Source of the DNA: Candidatus Cryosericum terrychapinii
GTDB taxonomy: Bacteria > Caldisericota > Caldisericia > Cryosericales > Cryosericaceae
DNA length: 64,000 nucleotides
Direction: 5' to 3'
Assembly: GCF_003570925.1 (NCBI RefSeq)
Contig: NZ_QXIS01000001.1
Span: 1 to 64,000 of the forward strand
Shown here: positions 1 through 10,964 of the stretch, piece after piece
Numbering within the stretch: position 1 is the stretch's first letter
Layout of the letters: each line of letters starts with the position of its first letter
Translations under genes and position numbers: made by a program
The notes under the pieces: generated by a model
What the model was told of the DNA's origin: nothing
Databases searched by the model: none
The model's input: only the letters and a program-made list of their open reading frames with translations

Positions 1-36
1 GTAGGTCGCTGCCAGGGTCATGTTGTTTCCATATCC

Positions 37-68
37 CCCCCGAGCACTTTTTCTCAATGCGAGGGGCG
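37..68 (+). repeat. Short repeat, family 2, copy 1
   Basis: This 32-bp stretch matches 54715-54746 closely: an identical 14-mer CCCCCGAGCACTTT, a variable six bases, then identical ATGCGAGGGG. Both copies are intergenic and GC-rich. Function unknown; a scattered intergenic repeat or a shared transcript-end structure are both possible. Confidence 0.5.
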
Positions 69-71
69 TTT

Positions 72-90
72 CCCCCTCACGGGGGTTTTT
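72..90 (+). terminator. Rho-independent terminator of an upstream gene
   Basis: A CCCCC/GGGGG stem with a four-base loop is followed directly by TTTTT. The gene it serves lies before the window. The rest of 1-219 holds repeat fragments, including GCGGGAACCCAGTCCTG at 108-124, which recurs with two changes at 49009-49025, but no gene. Confidence 0.6.
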
Positions 91-162
91 CCATATCTGG
101 GGGGCACGCGGGAACCCAGTCCTGCGCAATCCAACACCTCACCTGAAATACCTCGACTGCTC

Positions 163-191
163 TTGACATGTGGGGATTGTGGGCCATTCTT
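163..191 (+). promoter_or_regulatory. Candidate promoter of the giant surface protein
   Basis: A perfect TTGACA at 163-168 lies 17 bases before a poor -10 (ATTCTT, 186-191). The -35 is convincing and the -10 is not, so the exact start site is uncertain. Confidence 0.35.
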
Positions 192-219
192 CACTTAGCT
201 TGCACATTCAGGGGGAGAG

Positions 220-3200
220 ATGACATCAGGAAGAGTAGTGAAGCGGTTGTTTGGCAAAGCGATCGTTGCACTTCTGGCCATGCTGCTGTGCAGCGCTTCA
301 CTAGCGGCGCCGGTCAGTGCAGTGACGGCAGCCAATGATGCATATACCACCAATGAGGATATTGCCGTCAACTGCACCGTTCTCACGAACGATAGTGGTA
401 CCGGACTCAGAGTTGACTCAACCGGGACTCCTGGGCATGGCACTGCGAACATCGTGTCTGGGGGAGGGAGCATCACCTACACCCCCAATGCCAACTGGAA
501 TGGGACGGACTCGTTCACGTATACTGTCCTCCAGAGCGCTAACCCATATTACTCTGGAACCAGTCACTACTACGAGTTCGTCTCAGTGCCCGGTGGAATA
601 ACGTGGAGCGCCGCACAGACAGCTGCTGCAGGCAAGCATTTATACGGACTGCAGGGATACCTTGTGACGATAACATCGGACGGAGAACAGAACTTCGTGA
701 ATACCAAGCTGAACGGCACTACTGCCTGGATGGGAGCTAGCGATGTTTCATCCGAAGGAACGTGGTGCTGGGTCACAGGCCCGGAAGCAAGTACGCAGTT
801 CTGCACCGAGACAGGCGGTGGTGGGTACGGCAACTCTACGGGAGGCTATACCGCCGTCGGTAGCCGCTACAACAATTGGAATGGCGGCGAGCCCAATAAC
901 AGCGGCGGTGACGAAGACTATGGTCAGTTCCTTGGCGGCAGTACAGGACTGTGGAACGATCTTTCGTCCACTGCTACTGTTGCAGGCTATGTTGTCGAGT
1001 ACGGTGGCATGGCTGGTGATCCTGCAGCCCCGGTAGAAGTCCTGACTGCTACTGTCACCGTCACGGTGAATGCCGTTAACGATGCTCCCGTGAATACAGC
1101 GCTTCCTACCGTCTCTGGCACCATGAACGTCGGTGATACATTGACGGCCACCTCTGGCACCTGGAACGACAATCTGGACATGGTGCCTGGCACGTTGAGC
1201 TATGAGTATGTGTGGCAGCGAGCAGATTCTACCGCTGGTGCGAACCTGACAGTCATCCCGGGAGCAAACTCCTCGACATACGTTATCGGCACCGGAAGTG
1301 CACACAAGTATATTCGGATCTCTGTGAACTGCACCGATACTGGCGAGGGCCTTCCTTCGTCTCAGAGCACGTTCGCATACTCCGCGTGGTCGTCTCAGGT
1401 TGCAAACAGCCTCCCTATCATCACCGAAGGCGCATCGACGTCAGTCACCATGAGCGAGGACGGAAGCCCCACGGCGTTCAGCCTCACGCTTCACGCGACG
1501 GACGTCGACGGCGACACCCTCACGTGGAGTATCTCGTCAGCTGCTTCCCACGGCACGGCCACGGCAAGTGGCACCGGCGCAAGCAAGAGCATCGGATATG
1601 CTGTCGCCGCCAACTATAACGGCTCGGACTCGTTCGTTGTGCGTGTCAGCGACACGTATGGCGGCACCGATGACATCACCGTAAACGTTACGATCACCGC
1701 CGTCAATGACGCTCCCAGCTTCACGAAGGGCGGAGACCAGACAGCCTTCGAGGATACTGGCCTACACACGGTCGTCGGGTGGGCAAGCGCCATGAGCGCC
1801 GGTCCTGCAGACGAATCCAGCCAGACCCTGGCGTTCAACGTCACCAATGACAACAATGCACTGTTCAGTGTCCAGCCAGCCATCAACTCTGGTACTGGCA
1901 CGCTGACGTACACGCTGGCCGCCGATGCGAACGGCCCTACGACCGTGACCGTGACCCTCGGCGACAACGGCGGAACCGCGAACGGTGGCGTCAACACCTC
2001 GCCTCCCCAGACGTTCACCATCACCGTCACTCCCGTCAACGACATGCCCTCCTTCACCAAGGGCGCCGACCAGACAGTCCTCGAGGATTGCGGTGCGCAG
2101 ACGGTGAACCCGTGGGCGACGGCCATCAGTGTCGGTCCAGCCAACGAGATTCCGCAGGTTCTGACGTTCATCGCCACCAACAACAATAACGGACTCTTCA
2201 GCGTTCAGCCGGCCGTCGATCCTGCTACCGGTATCCTGACGTATACCCCGGCTGCCAACATGAACGGCGTGGCGACGGTGTCGCTCACGCTCACGGACGA
2301 CGCCACGAGGGGCGGTGCCGCTCTCACGACCGCTGCACAGACCTTCAACATCACCGTCACTCCCGTGAATGACCCGCCAGTGAATACGGCGGTCCCTGTC
2401 ATTTCAGGAATTCCGCATGTTGGCCGCACCCTAGCCACGACGGATGGTGTCTGGAATGATCTCATGGACACGAGCGTTTCCGGCACGTCGGCCCTGTCCT
2501 ATGCTTATCAATGGCAGCGTAGCACGGACGGGGGGACGATATTTGCCGACATCCCCGGTGCCGTCGGTCCGACATATATATTGACCCTTGCCGACAACCT
2601 TCAACCGGTCCGGTCCAAAGTCACGTGCACCGACGACGGCGTCGGACTCCCTCTGCACCAGACGACGTCGGAGCTGTCGACACCCGTATCGGTAACCATC
2701 CTCAACGCTGCACCGGTCATCACCGAAGGGGCCTCAGTATCTACAGCCTGCGACGAGGATAAGTCGCCGGTTGCCTTCACGTTCACGCTCCATGCAACAG
2801 ACTCGGATGCTGTCGACACACTGACATGGCACATCCTCGCGTCTCCTGCACACGGTACGCTGACACTTCCTGCCCCATCAGTTGGGATGTCGATAGTTCC
2901 GTCGTTCTACCATCCTGCATCCAACTGGAACGGCGTGGACTCCTTCACCCTTCAGGTCGATGACGGTCTGACGGGTACCGCCACCATCACTGTGACGGTC
3001 ACCGTGAACCCCCGCAACGACGCTCCTGTTAGCACAGTGCACCCCGGCATCGCCGGCAGCCTGTTCGTGAACTACGAGGTGCGCTCCGTGGTCGGCAGCT
3101 GGAACGATGCGATCGACACGGACGTTTCCGGCACTTCGGTGCTTTCCTACACGTACCAGTGGCTGCGGGCACGCGACGCTGCAGGGACGGGCCTCGTGCT

Positions 3201-4338
3201 CATCCCCGGCGCGACAGCTTCGACCTATGTGGTTTCTCCCATCGACGGAGGGATGTATCTCGCGGTCCGTGTTACCTGTACGGACAATGGCGTAGGACTC
3301 CCTGCGACCATGAGCACGACCGTGGACAGTGCGTTCCTCTCTGCCAGGTCCCTCGATATGGTCCTTCCGACCATCGATCTTCCTGACTTCTTCTCCTGGC
3401 CCGGTGTGACCAGCTGGTCCGGTGCACCCGTTCAGACCTTTGTCGTGAACAGCTCTCCGTTCTCGCTCCAGTTCACACTGGAAGACAACAGCGGATCTGC
3501 GAAATGGACGATCAAGGTGAACGGCGTGGTCATTGTCGACCCCGTCGGGGCCGGCGTCATCACCTATCCCGTGCCGCTCTCAGAAGGTCGCAATGACGTC
3601 GAAATCAGTGCTTCCGATGCTTCAGGCAATACCGCCAGCGTGAAGCTGGCCATCTACCTGGACACCATGGGCCCGGTGCTGACCGTTGAACCTGCGCTTC
3701 CCTCCTCTGTCACGACCTCCCGGTTGACGATCGCCGGCAGCGTCGGGGATGCCGTTGCGGGTCTGAAGTGGGTGAGCATCAACGGAACAGCAGTGATACC
3801 TTACCTGGATGGTTCTTTCCAGGAGACGCTTACCCTCACGAGGGGAATCAACAGAATCCTCATCGAAGCCGAGGACAAGGCCGGACACACGGCAACAGCC
3901 ACCTACACGGTGACGTATGCCACGACCGCCCAGCCCCTGCCCGCTGCTACTGTCATCACGCTTACCATCGGCAGGACAAAGATGGATGTGAGCGGCAGGA
4001 CGGTTGCTCTTGATACGGCACCGGTCATCAAGGAGAGCAGGACCCTCCTGCCTCTGCGGGCACTTGTGCACGAACTGGGCGGCTCCATTGCCTGGAATGC
4101 CAAGACCCGTCAGGTCACAGTCAAAGCGCGTGGGGTCACCATGGTGCTGACCATCGGCAAGAACACGGCCACCGTGAGTGGCAAGAGCATCCTCATCGAT
4201 CCTGCCAACAGCAAGGTCGTCCCCATCATCCTTGGGGGCAGGACCTTCCTGCCCGTGCGGTTCATCGCCGAGCAGCTTGGTCTGGAGATCGGCTGGTATC
4301 CTCCCACGCGGACGATCACCATCACCTGGGAACCCTGA
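220..4338 (+). CDS. Giant secreted cadherin-like protein with C-type lectin and PF07833 stalk domains
   Basis: A 1372-residue exported protein. Residues 1-34 form a signal peptide (basic start, hydrophobic core, ASLAAPVSA). A cadherin-like unit begins near residue 37 and is interrupted by a C-type-lectin-like domain (about 115-263) with EPN (224-226) and WND (245-247), the residue pattern of sugar/calcium sites. Further Ig/cadherin-type repeats follow, joined by AVNDAP-type linkers. The last 130 residues hold two PF07833 stalk units (RTLLPLRALV and RTFLPVRFIAE). The final 330 residues closely match the end of the protein at 13982-17440. ATG 220 follows GGGGGAGAG; GTG 238 after AGGAAGAG is an in-frame alternative. 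Likely role: cell-surface adhesion or glycan binding; the ligand is unknown. Confidence 0.85.
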   Translation: MTSGRVVKRLFGKAIVALLAMLLCSASLAAPVSAVTAANDAYTTNEDIAVNCTVLTNDSGTGLRVDSTGTPGHGTANIVSGGGSITYTPNANWNGTDSFTYTVLQSANPYYSGTSHYYEFVSVPGGITWSAAQTAAAGKHLYGLQGYLVTITSDGEQNFVNTKLNGTTAWMGASDVSSEGTWCWVTGPEASTQFCTETGGGGYGNSTGGYTAVGSRYNNWNGGEPNNSGGDEDYGQFLGGSTGLWNDLSSTATVAGYVVEYGGMAGDPAAPVEVLTATVTVTVNAVNDAPVNTALPTVSGTMNVGDTLTATSGTWNDNLDMVPGTLSYEYVWQRADSTAGANLTVIPGANSSTYVIGTGSAHKYIRISVNCTDTGEGLPSSQSTFAYSAWSSQVANSLPIITEGASTSVTMSEDGSPTAFSLTLHATDVDGDTLTWSISSAASHGTATASGTGASKSIGYAVAANYNGSDSFVVRVSDTYGGTDDITVNVTITAVNDAPSFTKGGDQTAFEDTGLHTVVGWASAMSAGPADESSQTLAFNVTNDNNALFSVQPAINSGTGTLTYTLAADANGPTTVTVTLGDNGGTANGGVNTSPPQTFTITVTPVNDMPSFTKGADQTVLEDCGAQTVNPWATAISVGPANEIPQVLTFIATNNNNGLFSVQPAVDPATGILTYTPAANMNGVATVSLTLTDDATRGGAALTTAAQTFNITVTPVNDPPVNTAVPVISGIPHVGRTLATTDGVWNDLMDTSVSGTSALSYAYQWQRSTDGGTIFADIPGAVGPTYILTLADNLQPVRSKVTCTDDGVGLPLHQTTSELSTPVSVTILNAAPVITEGASVSTACDEDKSPVAFTFTLHATDSDAVDTLTWHILASPAHGTLTLPAPSVGMSIVPSFYHPASNWNGVDSFTLQVDDGLTGTATITVTVTVNPRNDAPVSTVHPGIAGSLFVNYEVRSVVGSWNDAIDTDVSGTSVLSYTYQWLRARDAAGTGLVLIPGATASTYVVSPIDGGMYLAVRVTCTDNGVGLPATMSTTVDSAFLSARSLDMVLPTIDLPDFFSWPGVTSWSGAPVQTFVVNSSPFSLQFTLEDNSGSAKWTIKVNGVVIVDPVGAGVITYPVPLSEGRNDVEISASDASGNTASVKLAIYLDTMGPVLTVEPALPSSVTTSRLTIAGSVGDAVAGLKWVSINGTAVIPYLDGSFQETLTLTRGINRILIEAEDKAGHTATATYTVTYATTAQPLPAATVITLTIGRTKMDVSGRTVALDTAPVIKESRTLLPLRALVHELGGSIAWNAKTRQVTVKARGVTMVLTIGKNTATVSGKSILIDPANSKVVPIILGGRTFLPVRFIAEQLGLEIGWYPPTRTITITWEP

Positions 4339-4364
4339 CATCCTTCTCGTCTCCTGAATGACTT

Positions 4365-4391
4365 GGGCCCGCCATTACTGGCGGGCCCTTT
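4365..4391 (+). terminator. Rho-independent terminator
   Basis: A perfect 9-bp stem GGGCCCGCC/GGCGGGCCC with loop ATTACT is followed by TTTGCAT. It ends the giant surface protein gene, and shows that the reading frame extending upstream of the EamA gene through this hairpin is not real. Confidence 0.85.
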
Positions 4392-4445
4392 GCATGCACA
4401 GATGCTGTCAGCTTGCTACGAAATGTCTGTGTTCCCTGTTGGTGG

Positions 4446-4509
4446 AAGTGTTACAACAAACACGTCTGTCCCCTGTTACAGAAACGGAACCGTCCCGAGA
4501 GTGTTACAG
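4446..4509 (+). repeat. Short interspersed repeat, family 1, locus A
   Basis: TGTTACA occurs at 4449, 4474 and 4502, spaced 25-28 bases, with GGAACCGTCCCGAGAG between the last two. The same unit occurs at four other loci in the window. This copy lies just upstream of the EamA gene. Confidence 0.8.
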
Positions 4510-4541
4510 TCTCCGATGCTCTCGTCAGAGTGGAGTGTGAC

Positions 4542-4547
4542 TATACT
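4542..4547 (+). promoter_or_regulatory. -10 box TATACT very close to the EamA start
   Basis: TATACT lies only seven bases before ATG 4555, which would put the transcript start at or next to the start codon. No Shine-Dalgarno sequence precedes the ATG and no good -35 is visible. A leaderless transcript is the simplest reading. Confidence 0.4.
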
Positions 4548-4554
4548 GTACGGC

Positions 4555-5556
4555 ATGAGAGCAGCAGCGCGGCAGAAGAGTGGGGGTCGACCCGACATCC
4601 GGGCCTGGGCAGGGCTGATCCTGGCCGTGCTGGGCGTCTCTGGCACGTCGACGTATATGAAGCTGGCGGGAACCGATCCTCTTGTGACGGCGTTCTGGCG
4701 CTTAGCGCTGTCGACGCTCCTCCTGCTTCCGCTCCAAGTGTGGCGCAGGCGCAACACGCTCGCCAGGAATGGACCTGTCCCGAAGTGTAACACTGTTACA
4801 GAAACGGAACCCCCCAAGCCTTTCTGTTCAAGACGAGGGGTGGTTGTGTCCCGAAGCGTTACAATGCTGGCGGGCGCGTTCCTGGCTGTGCATTTCGCTC
4901 TGTGGGTGACGTCGCTGTCGATGACCTCCGTGTTGTCCTCGCTGGTATTCGTCACCATGACCCCGTTGTTTGTGGCTGTCCTGGACCTCGTCCTGTTTCG
5001 GGGACGTACCAGCCCTCTGCTGTGGGTGGCTGTCGGGGTCGTGACCGCGGGCGGTGTGTTCATTGGGCTGCGGTCCGGCACGGGCGCCAACCTCGGAAAC
5101 CTGCTGGCGCTCGGTGGGGCGCTGGCGTCGTCGCTGTATCTTATCGTCGGGCGCAGGGCGTCCCGGGAGATGGACCCTGTTTCCTACAATGTGGGCACGT
5201 TCGGTTGGGCCGCTGTCCTGACGGGGGTCGTGTGCGTTGTAGCTGGAAGGCCGCTCCTGGCGCTGTCGGGCACGTCGTTTCTGTGGCTCGCGGTGACCGC
5301 CGTCCTGGGACAAACCGTCGGCCACGGCCTCATCAATGCTTCGCTCAAGTCGTTTCAGCCGCAGTTCGTGGCGCTCATGCTGTTGTGGGAGCCAATTCTG
5401 GGCAGCCTGCTGGCGTTCCTGGTGCTGGGTGATCGGCCGGGTCCGGCCGAGCTTGTGGGAGGCGCCATCATTCTGGCCGGGCTGGCAGTGGGGATCGTTG
5501 TCAGCCGCCGCTCTGCTGCGGAAGGACCTGGGGGCGCTGAGGGTCAGCCACTGTAA
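4555..5556 (+). CDS. EamA/DMT-family transporter with an in-frame repeat insertion
   Basis: A 333-residue membrane protein with about ten hydrophobic segments, of the EamA drug/metabolite transporter family (usually near 300 residues, two five-helix halves). Residues 72-86 (reading GPVPKCNTVTETEP), between helix 2 and helix 3, are encoded by the family 1 repeat at 4771-4811, and residues 98-104 by a degenerate half copy. The insert adds polar residues to a loop and keeps the frame open, so the protein may still work. ATG 4555 is chosen because the longer frame runs through a terminator and a repeat. The gene overlaps the convergent psuK by 13 bp. Substrate unknown. Confidence 0.85.
   Translation: MRAAARQKSGGRPDIRAWAGLILAVLGVSGTSTYMKLAGTDPLVTAFWRLALSTLLLLPLQVWRRRNTLARNGPVPKCNTVTETEPPKPFCSRRGVVVSRSVTMLAGAFLAVHFALWVTSLSMTSVLSSLVFVTMTPLFVAVLDLVLFRGRTSPLLWVAVGVVTAGGVFIGLRSGTGANLGNLLALGGALASSLYLIVGRRASREMDPVSYNVGTFGWAAVLTGVVCVVAGRPLLALSGTSFLWLAVTAVLGQTVGHGLINASLKSFQPQFVALMLLWEPILGSLLAFLVLGDRPGPAELVGGAIILAGLAVGIVVSRRSAAEGPGGAEGQPL
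4771..4811 (+). repeat. Family 1 repeat inside the EamA coding region, locus B
   Basis: Reads GGACCTGTCCCGAAG, then TGTAACACTGTTACA, then GAAACGGAACC, the same parts as locus A plus an inverted TGTAACA/TGTTACA pair. A degenerate half copy (GTCCCGAAGCGTTACA) follows at about 4848-4863. Both lie in the gene without breaking its frame. Confidence 0.8.
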
Positions 5557-6449
5557 CCCAGGAGCTCCAGAGGTTGTGTTCCTGCCAGCTGCACCTTGGC
5601 GGCGCTGAAGCGCACGGCGGCTGTCAGCGCAATCGCGGGGTCTGACTTCGAGGCAAGCGCAGACAAAAAGGCGGCCGCGAAGGAGTCTCCCGCCCCAGTC
5701 ACGTCGACGGGCGTAAGGGCAACGCCAGGTGCCGTGATGATGCTCTGGTCACTGCAGAGGAGGGCACCTCGTGCGCCGAGCTTGACAACGATGGTTGCCC
5801 CAATCGATCGGTGGAGTGCTCTGGCTGCCTCCATCGCATCTGTCTCCTGTGTGAGCCAGCAGGCTTCCTCTTCGTTGGGCAACAGGTAGTCGCAGCATCG
5901 TGCCGCTGCAAGGACTGCGTCGCGGCCCATGGAGTTCATGGCGTCGATGCTGGCGGGATCCATGACGACGACCGGTCGTGTGGGGGCCGAACTTGTCAGC
6001 ACCGCCCCGAGTGCTGTTCGGCAACCCTCATCAAGCAGGCTGTACCCTGAGACGAACAGGAAGTCTCCAGCGGTCTTGCGCGCGCTGCGTACGAAGCGTA
6101 CGAATGCGGCTGGATCCACCGCTGCGTTGGCGCCTCGCTGACGGTACATGTGATAGGAGCCAGCCTCCTGGACGACGCTGACCATGCCTGTCGGAGTGTC
6201 GACGCGGTCTCCCGCGTATGCGATGCCGAGGCGCGCCAGGCGCACAGCATACAGGTCTCCTGCGACATCGGTCCCCAAGGTACCGAACAGTTGTACCGGC
6301 CGGCCCTGGCATCGCAGGAAGAAGGCGACATTGCCTCCCTGCCCCCCGCAGGACAACATAATGTCCGCCTGCGCTTCCTTTCCGGAAGGCGACAGGGCAG
6401 GCGCTACTGTCGTGGTGTCGATGTTGAGGTCACCCGTGACAAAGAACAT
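5544..6449 (-). CDS. psuK: PfkB-family sugar kinase, probably pseudouridine kinase
   Basis: A 301-residue ribokinase-fold protein. The N-terminal MFFVTGDLNID, the GGQGGN glycine motif near residue 35 and the catalytic DVTGAGDSFAAAF motif near residue 250 define the PfkB family. The neighbour 11 bp upstream is pseudouridine-5'-phosphate glycosidase, so the likely reaction is ATP-dependent phosphorylation of pseudouridine to pseudouridine 5'-phosphate, feeding the glycosidase. The family alone does not fix the substrate; ribokinase or another nucleoside kinase is possible. Last gene of a three-gene minus-strand operon. Confidence 0.8.
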   Translation of the reverse strand: MFFVTGDLNIDTTTVAPALSPSGKEAQADIMLSCGGQGGNVAFFLRCQGRPVQLFGTLGTDVAGDLYAVRLARLGIAYAGDRVDTPTGMVSVVQEAGSYHMYRQRGANAAVDPAAFVRFVRSARKTAGDFLFVSGYSLLDEGCRTALGAVLTSSAPTRPVVVMDPASIDAMNSMGRDAVLAAARCCDYLLPNEEEACWLTQETDAMEAARALHRSIGATIVVKLGARGALLCSDQSIITAPGVALTPVDVTGAGDSFAAAFLSALASKSDPAIALTAAVRFSAAKVQLAGTQPLELLGYSG

Positions 6450-6460
6450 GGGACCAGCGA

Positions 6461-7474
6461 TCAGCGGAGCTTCAGCAGGGTGGCGATCTGTGTCCCCAGC
6501 GCGACGTTGCTCTTGATCAGGGCGATGTTGGCCTCAATGACGCCGGGCAGGTTCTTCTGCATGTAGGCCAGGATGTATGGCGTCATCGCCTTGCCCTCGA
6601 CGCCCTCTTCCGCAGCCTTCTTGAGCGCTGCCTGAAGGACCTTCTCGTGCTTTGCCGGGTCGACCTGGTCACTCTCGGCGATCGGGTTGGTGACGAGGAT
6701 CCCGGTGTCGAGCTTCAGACGGTCGCGTGCCTCCACGATGGCTGCGATGTCCGATGCGCTCTCGACGCGGTGCTCGAGCGGGATGCCGGAATCGCGTACG
6801 TAGAAGGCGGGCAGGGTGTCGGTCTGGTAGCCCAGGACGAGGATGGACATCGTCTCGAGGTACTCCAGCGTATTCCTCAGATCCAGGATGGACTTGGCAC
6901 CTGCACACACGGTGATGCAGCGAGCTCGCCCGATCACGGGCAGGTCCTGTGAGATGTCGAGGACCTCGCTCACGCCGCGGTGCACGCCGCCGATGCCACC
7001 GGTGACAAAGACGCGAATGCCTGCCGCGTCGGCGATGTGCAACGACGCAGCGACGGTCGTGCCTCCGCTGAATCCCATGGCAACGGCGACGGGGATGTCG
7101 CGGGGTCCGATCTTCTTGACCCACTTGGCCCGAGCGAGCATCTCGAGTTCAGACCTGGAGAGGCCCACGCGGATCTTGCCCGAAACCAGGGCAGTCGTGG
7201 CCGGGATTCCTCCGCCCTTGCGGACGATGCCCTCGAGCTCCTGTGCCAGTTCGAGGTTGATCGGGTACGGCATGCCATGGGTGATGATGGCAGACTCGAG
7301 GGCGACGACGGGCGTTCCCTTGCGGAGAGCCTCCTGGACTTCCTCGGCGATGACGAACTCTTCCAGATAGGTCTCGCCGCGCCTGGCTCCCTCGGCGAAC
7401 CCCTTGGTGACGCTGCTGCCGGTCTTGTGCCCGGTCAGCTGATCATGTTCGCTGCGCTGTGCTCTTCTCGCCAT
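6461..7474 (-). CDS. psuG: Pseudouridine-5'-phosphate glycosidase
   Basis: A 337-residue cytoplasmic enzyme of the PsuG family, which cleaves the C-C glycosidic bond of pseudouridine 5'-phosphate to uracil and ribose 5-phosphate. Conserved stretches include [14 protein letters not shown], the [11 protein letters not shown] segment and [12 protein letters not shown]. The family is usually just over 300 residues; a short charged N-terminal tail precedes the conserved part here. ATG 7474 is chosen because GGAG stands ten bases upstream; the longer frame would extend far into the HD-GYP gene. Its start overlaps the end of the HD-GYP gene by 32 bp, suggesting translational coupling. Together with the PfkB kinase it makes a complete pseudouridine breakdown route. 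Confidence 0.93.
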   Translation of the reverse strand: MARRAQRSEHDQLTGHKTGSSVTKGFAEGARRGETYLEEFVIAEEVQEALRKGTPVVALESAIITHGMPYPINLELAQELEGIVRKGGGIPATTALVSGKIRVGLSRSELEMLARAKWVKKIGPRDIPVAVAMGFSGGTTVAASLHIADAAGIRVFVTGGIGGVHRGVSEVLDISQDLPVIGRARCITVCAGAKSILDLRNTLEYLETMSILVLGYQTDTLPAFYVRDSGIPLEHRVESASDIAAIVEARDRLKLDTGILVTNPIAESDQVDPAKHEKVLQAALKKAAEEGVEGKAMTPYILAYMQKNLPGVIEANIALIKSNVALGTQIATLLKLR

Positions 7475-8078
7475 GATGGGCTCCACTGAAGTGTGTTGTG
7501 GCCAGAAAGGCTTCCACGACAACCGGGTCGAACTGCGATCCGGCGCACCGCGCCACTTCCGCGGCAGCCATGTCGGGCTGTGCGCCATGCCGATACACGC
7601 GCGCAGTCACCATGGCATCGAACGAGTCAGCCACCGCGAGGATGCGTCCACCCAACGGGATGGCCGTGCCGGCCGTTCCATGAGGATAGCCTGCACCGTC
7701 GTATCGTTCATGATGGGACTCGATGATGTCACAGACGTCAGAGAAGCCGGGGACCCGCCCGATGACGGCAGAACCGTACTCGGCGTGCTTGCGCATGATG
7801 GCAAATTCCTCTTCGGTGAGGAAGTCCTGTTTGAGCAGGATCTGTGCGGGAATGAAGGCTTTGCCCAGATCATGAAGCAACGCCGCGACGCGGAGGGTTT
7901 CGAGGTTGTCCTCGGACAGGTGAAGGGCGACCCCCATGGGGACGGCAAGTTGGGCAACACGATAGGAATGCGTGAGCGTAAAGTTATCGGTACGCTCGAG
8001 CACCTCCAGCAGCGCTCCCACAACGCCTTCTCTCATGCCCCCGCTGAGTGTCTGTTCGAGCAGGAGTTCAGGGCTCAT
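7443..8078 (-). CDS. HD-GYP domain phosphodiesterase
   Basis: A 211-residue protein consisting almost wholly of an HD-GYP domain: [12 protein letters not shown] carries the HD metal ligands and [12 protein letters not shown] the second His pair and the GYP signature. HD-GYP proteins usually hydrolyse cyclic di-GMP. There is no receiver, PAS or membrane segment, so the input signal is not visible. ATG 8078 is preferred; a TTG at 8162 in the same frame would add 28 unlikely residues but sits beside the predicted transcript start. It heads the operon with psuG and psuK, an unusual partnership. Confidence 0.85.
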   Translation of the reverse strand: MSPELLLEQTLSGGMREGVVGALLEVLERTDNFTLTHSYRVAQLAVPMGVALHLSEDNLETLRVAALLHDLGKAFIPAQILLKQDFLTEEEFAIMRKHAEYGSAVIGRVPGFSDVCDIIESHHERYDGAGYPHGTAGTAIPLGGRILAVADSFDAMVTARVYRHGAQPDMAAAEVARCAGSQFDPVVVEAFLATTHFSGAHHGEKSTAQRT

Positions 8079-8171
8079 TTCCGTGCTACCGTCAGGAGAA
8101 CGAACAAGGTCGACCCTCCCGTATGTCAGTCCTGGACGAGCTCCGTGCTCTTGGCACGGCAATGCTTCTTC

Positions 8172-8199
8172 ATCATATGGGTGCTTGGCATTTTTTCAA
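8172..8199 (-). promoter_or_regulatory. Promoter of the HD-GYP/psuG/psuK operon
   Basis: On the minus strand TTGAAA (8199-8194) is followed after 16 bases by TATGAT (8177-8172). It overlaps the divergent clpB promoter, with the two -35 boxes four bases apart, so polymerase binding at one should hinder the other. Confidence 0.6.
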
Positions 8200-8213
8200 G
8201 CCCACCGTATACT
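8185..8213 (+). promoter_or_regulatory. clpB promoter
   Basis: TTGGCA at 8185-8190 and TATACT at 8208-8213 with an ideal 17-base spacer. The expected transcript start is near 8220, giving a leader of about 60 bases. No CIRCE (TTAGCACTC/GAGTGCTAA) element is visible. Confidence 0.75.
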
Positions 8214-8282
8214 GTGACGGTCTCAGATCGGCACAAACGTGCTCTGCATACGGGAGGTGGTGACGCCCCAAGGGCGGACGAT

Positions 8283-10895
<2,613 letters not shown>

Positions 10896-10900
10896 CCCAC

Positions 10901-10945
10901 AAATGTGAATGCCCTTGGTGCCTCGCACCAAGGGAATTCACAATT
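10901..10945 (+). terminator. Long hairpin between clpB and uvrA
   Basis: Two 21-base arms (10901-10921 and 10925-10945) pair with two mismatches around a three-base CTC loop. The arms are A-rich on the left and T-rich on the right, so it could terminate either strand. It starts five bases after the clpB stop and ends 19 bases before uvrA; a processing or attenuation role is also possible. Confidence 0.65.
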
Positions 10946-10964
10946 CGAAGTGAGAGGTCGATGA

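Noticed and set aside
7473-8282. Long upstream extension of the clpB frame
   Set aside because: It is antisense to the HD-GYP gene, has no Clp homology and crosses the clpB promoter; ATG 8283 gives a normal ClpB.
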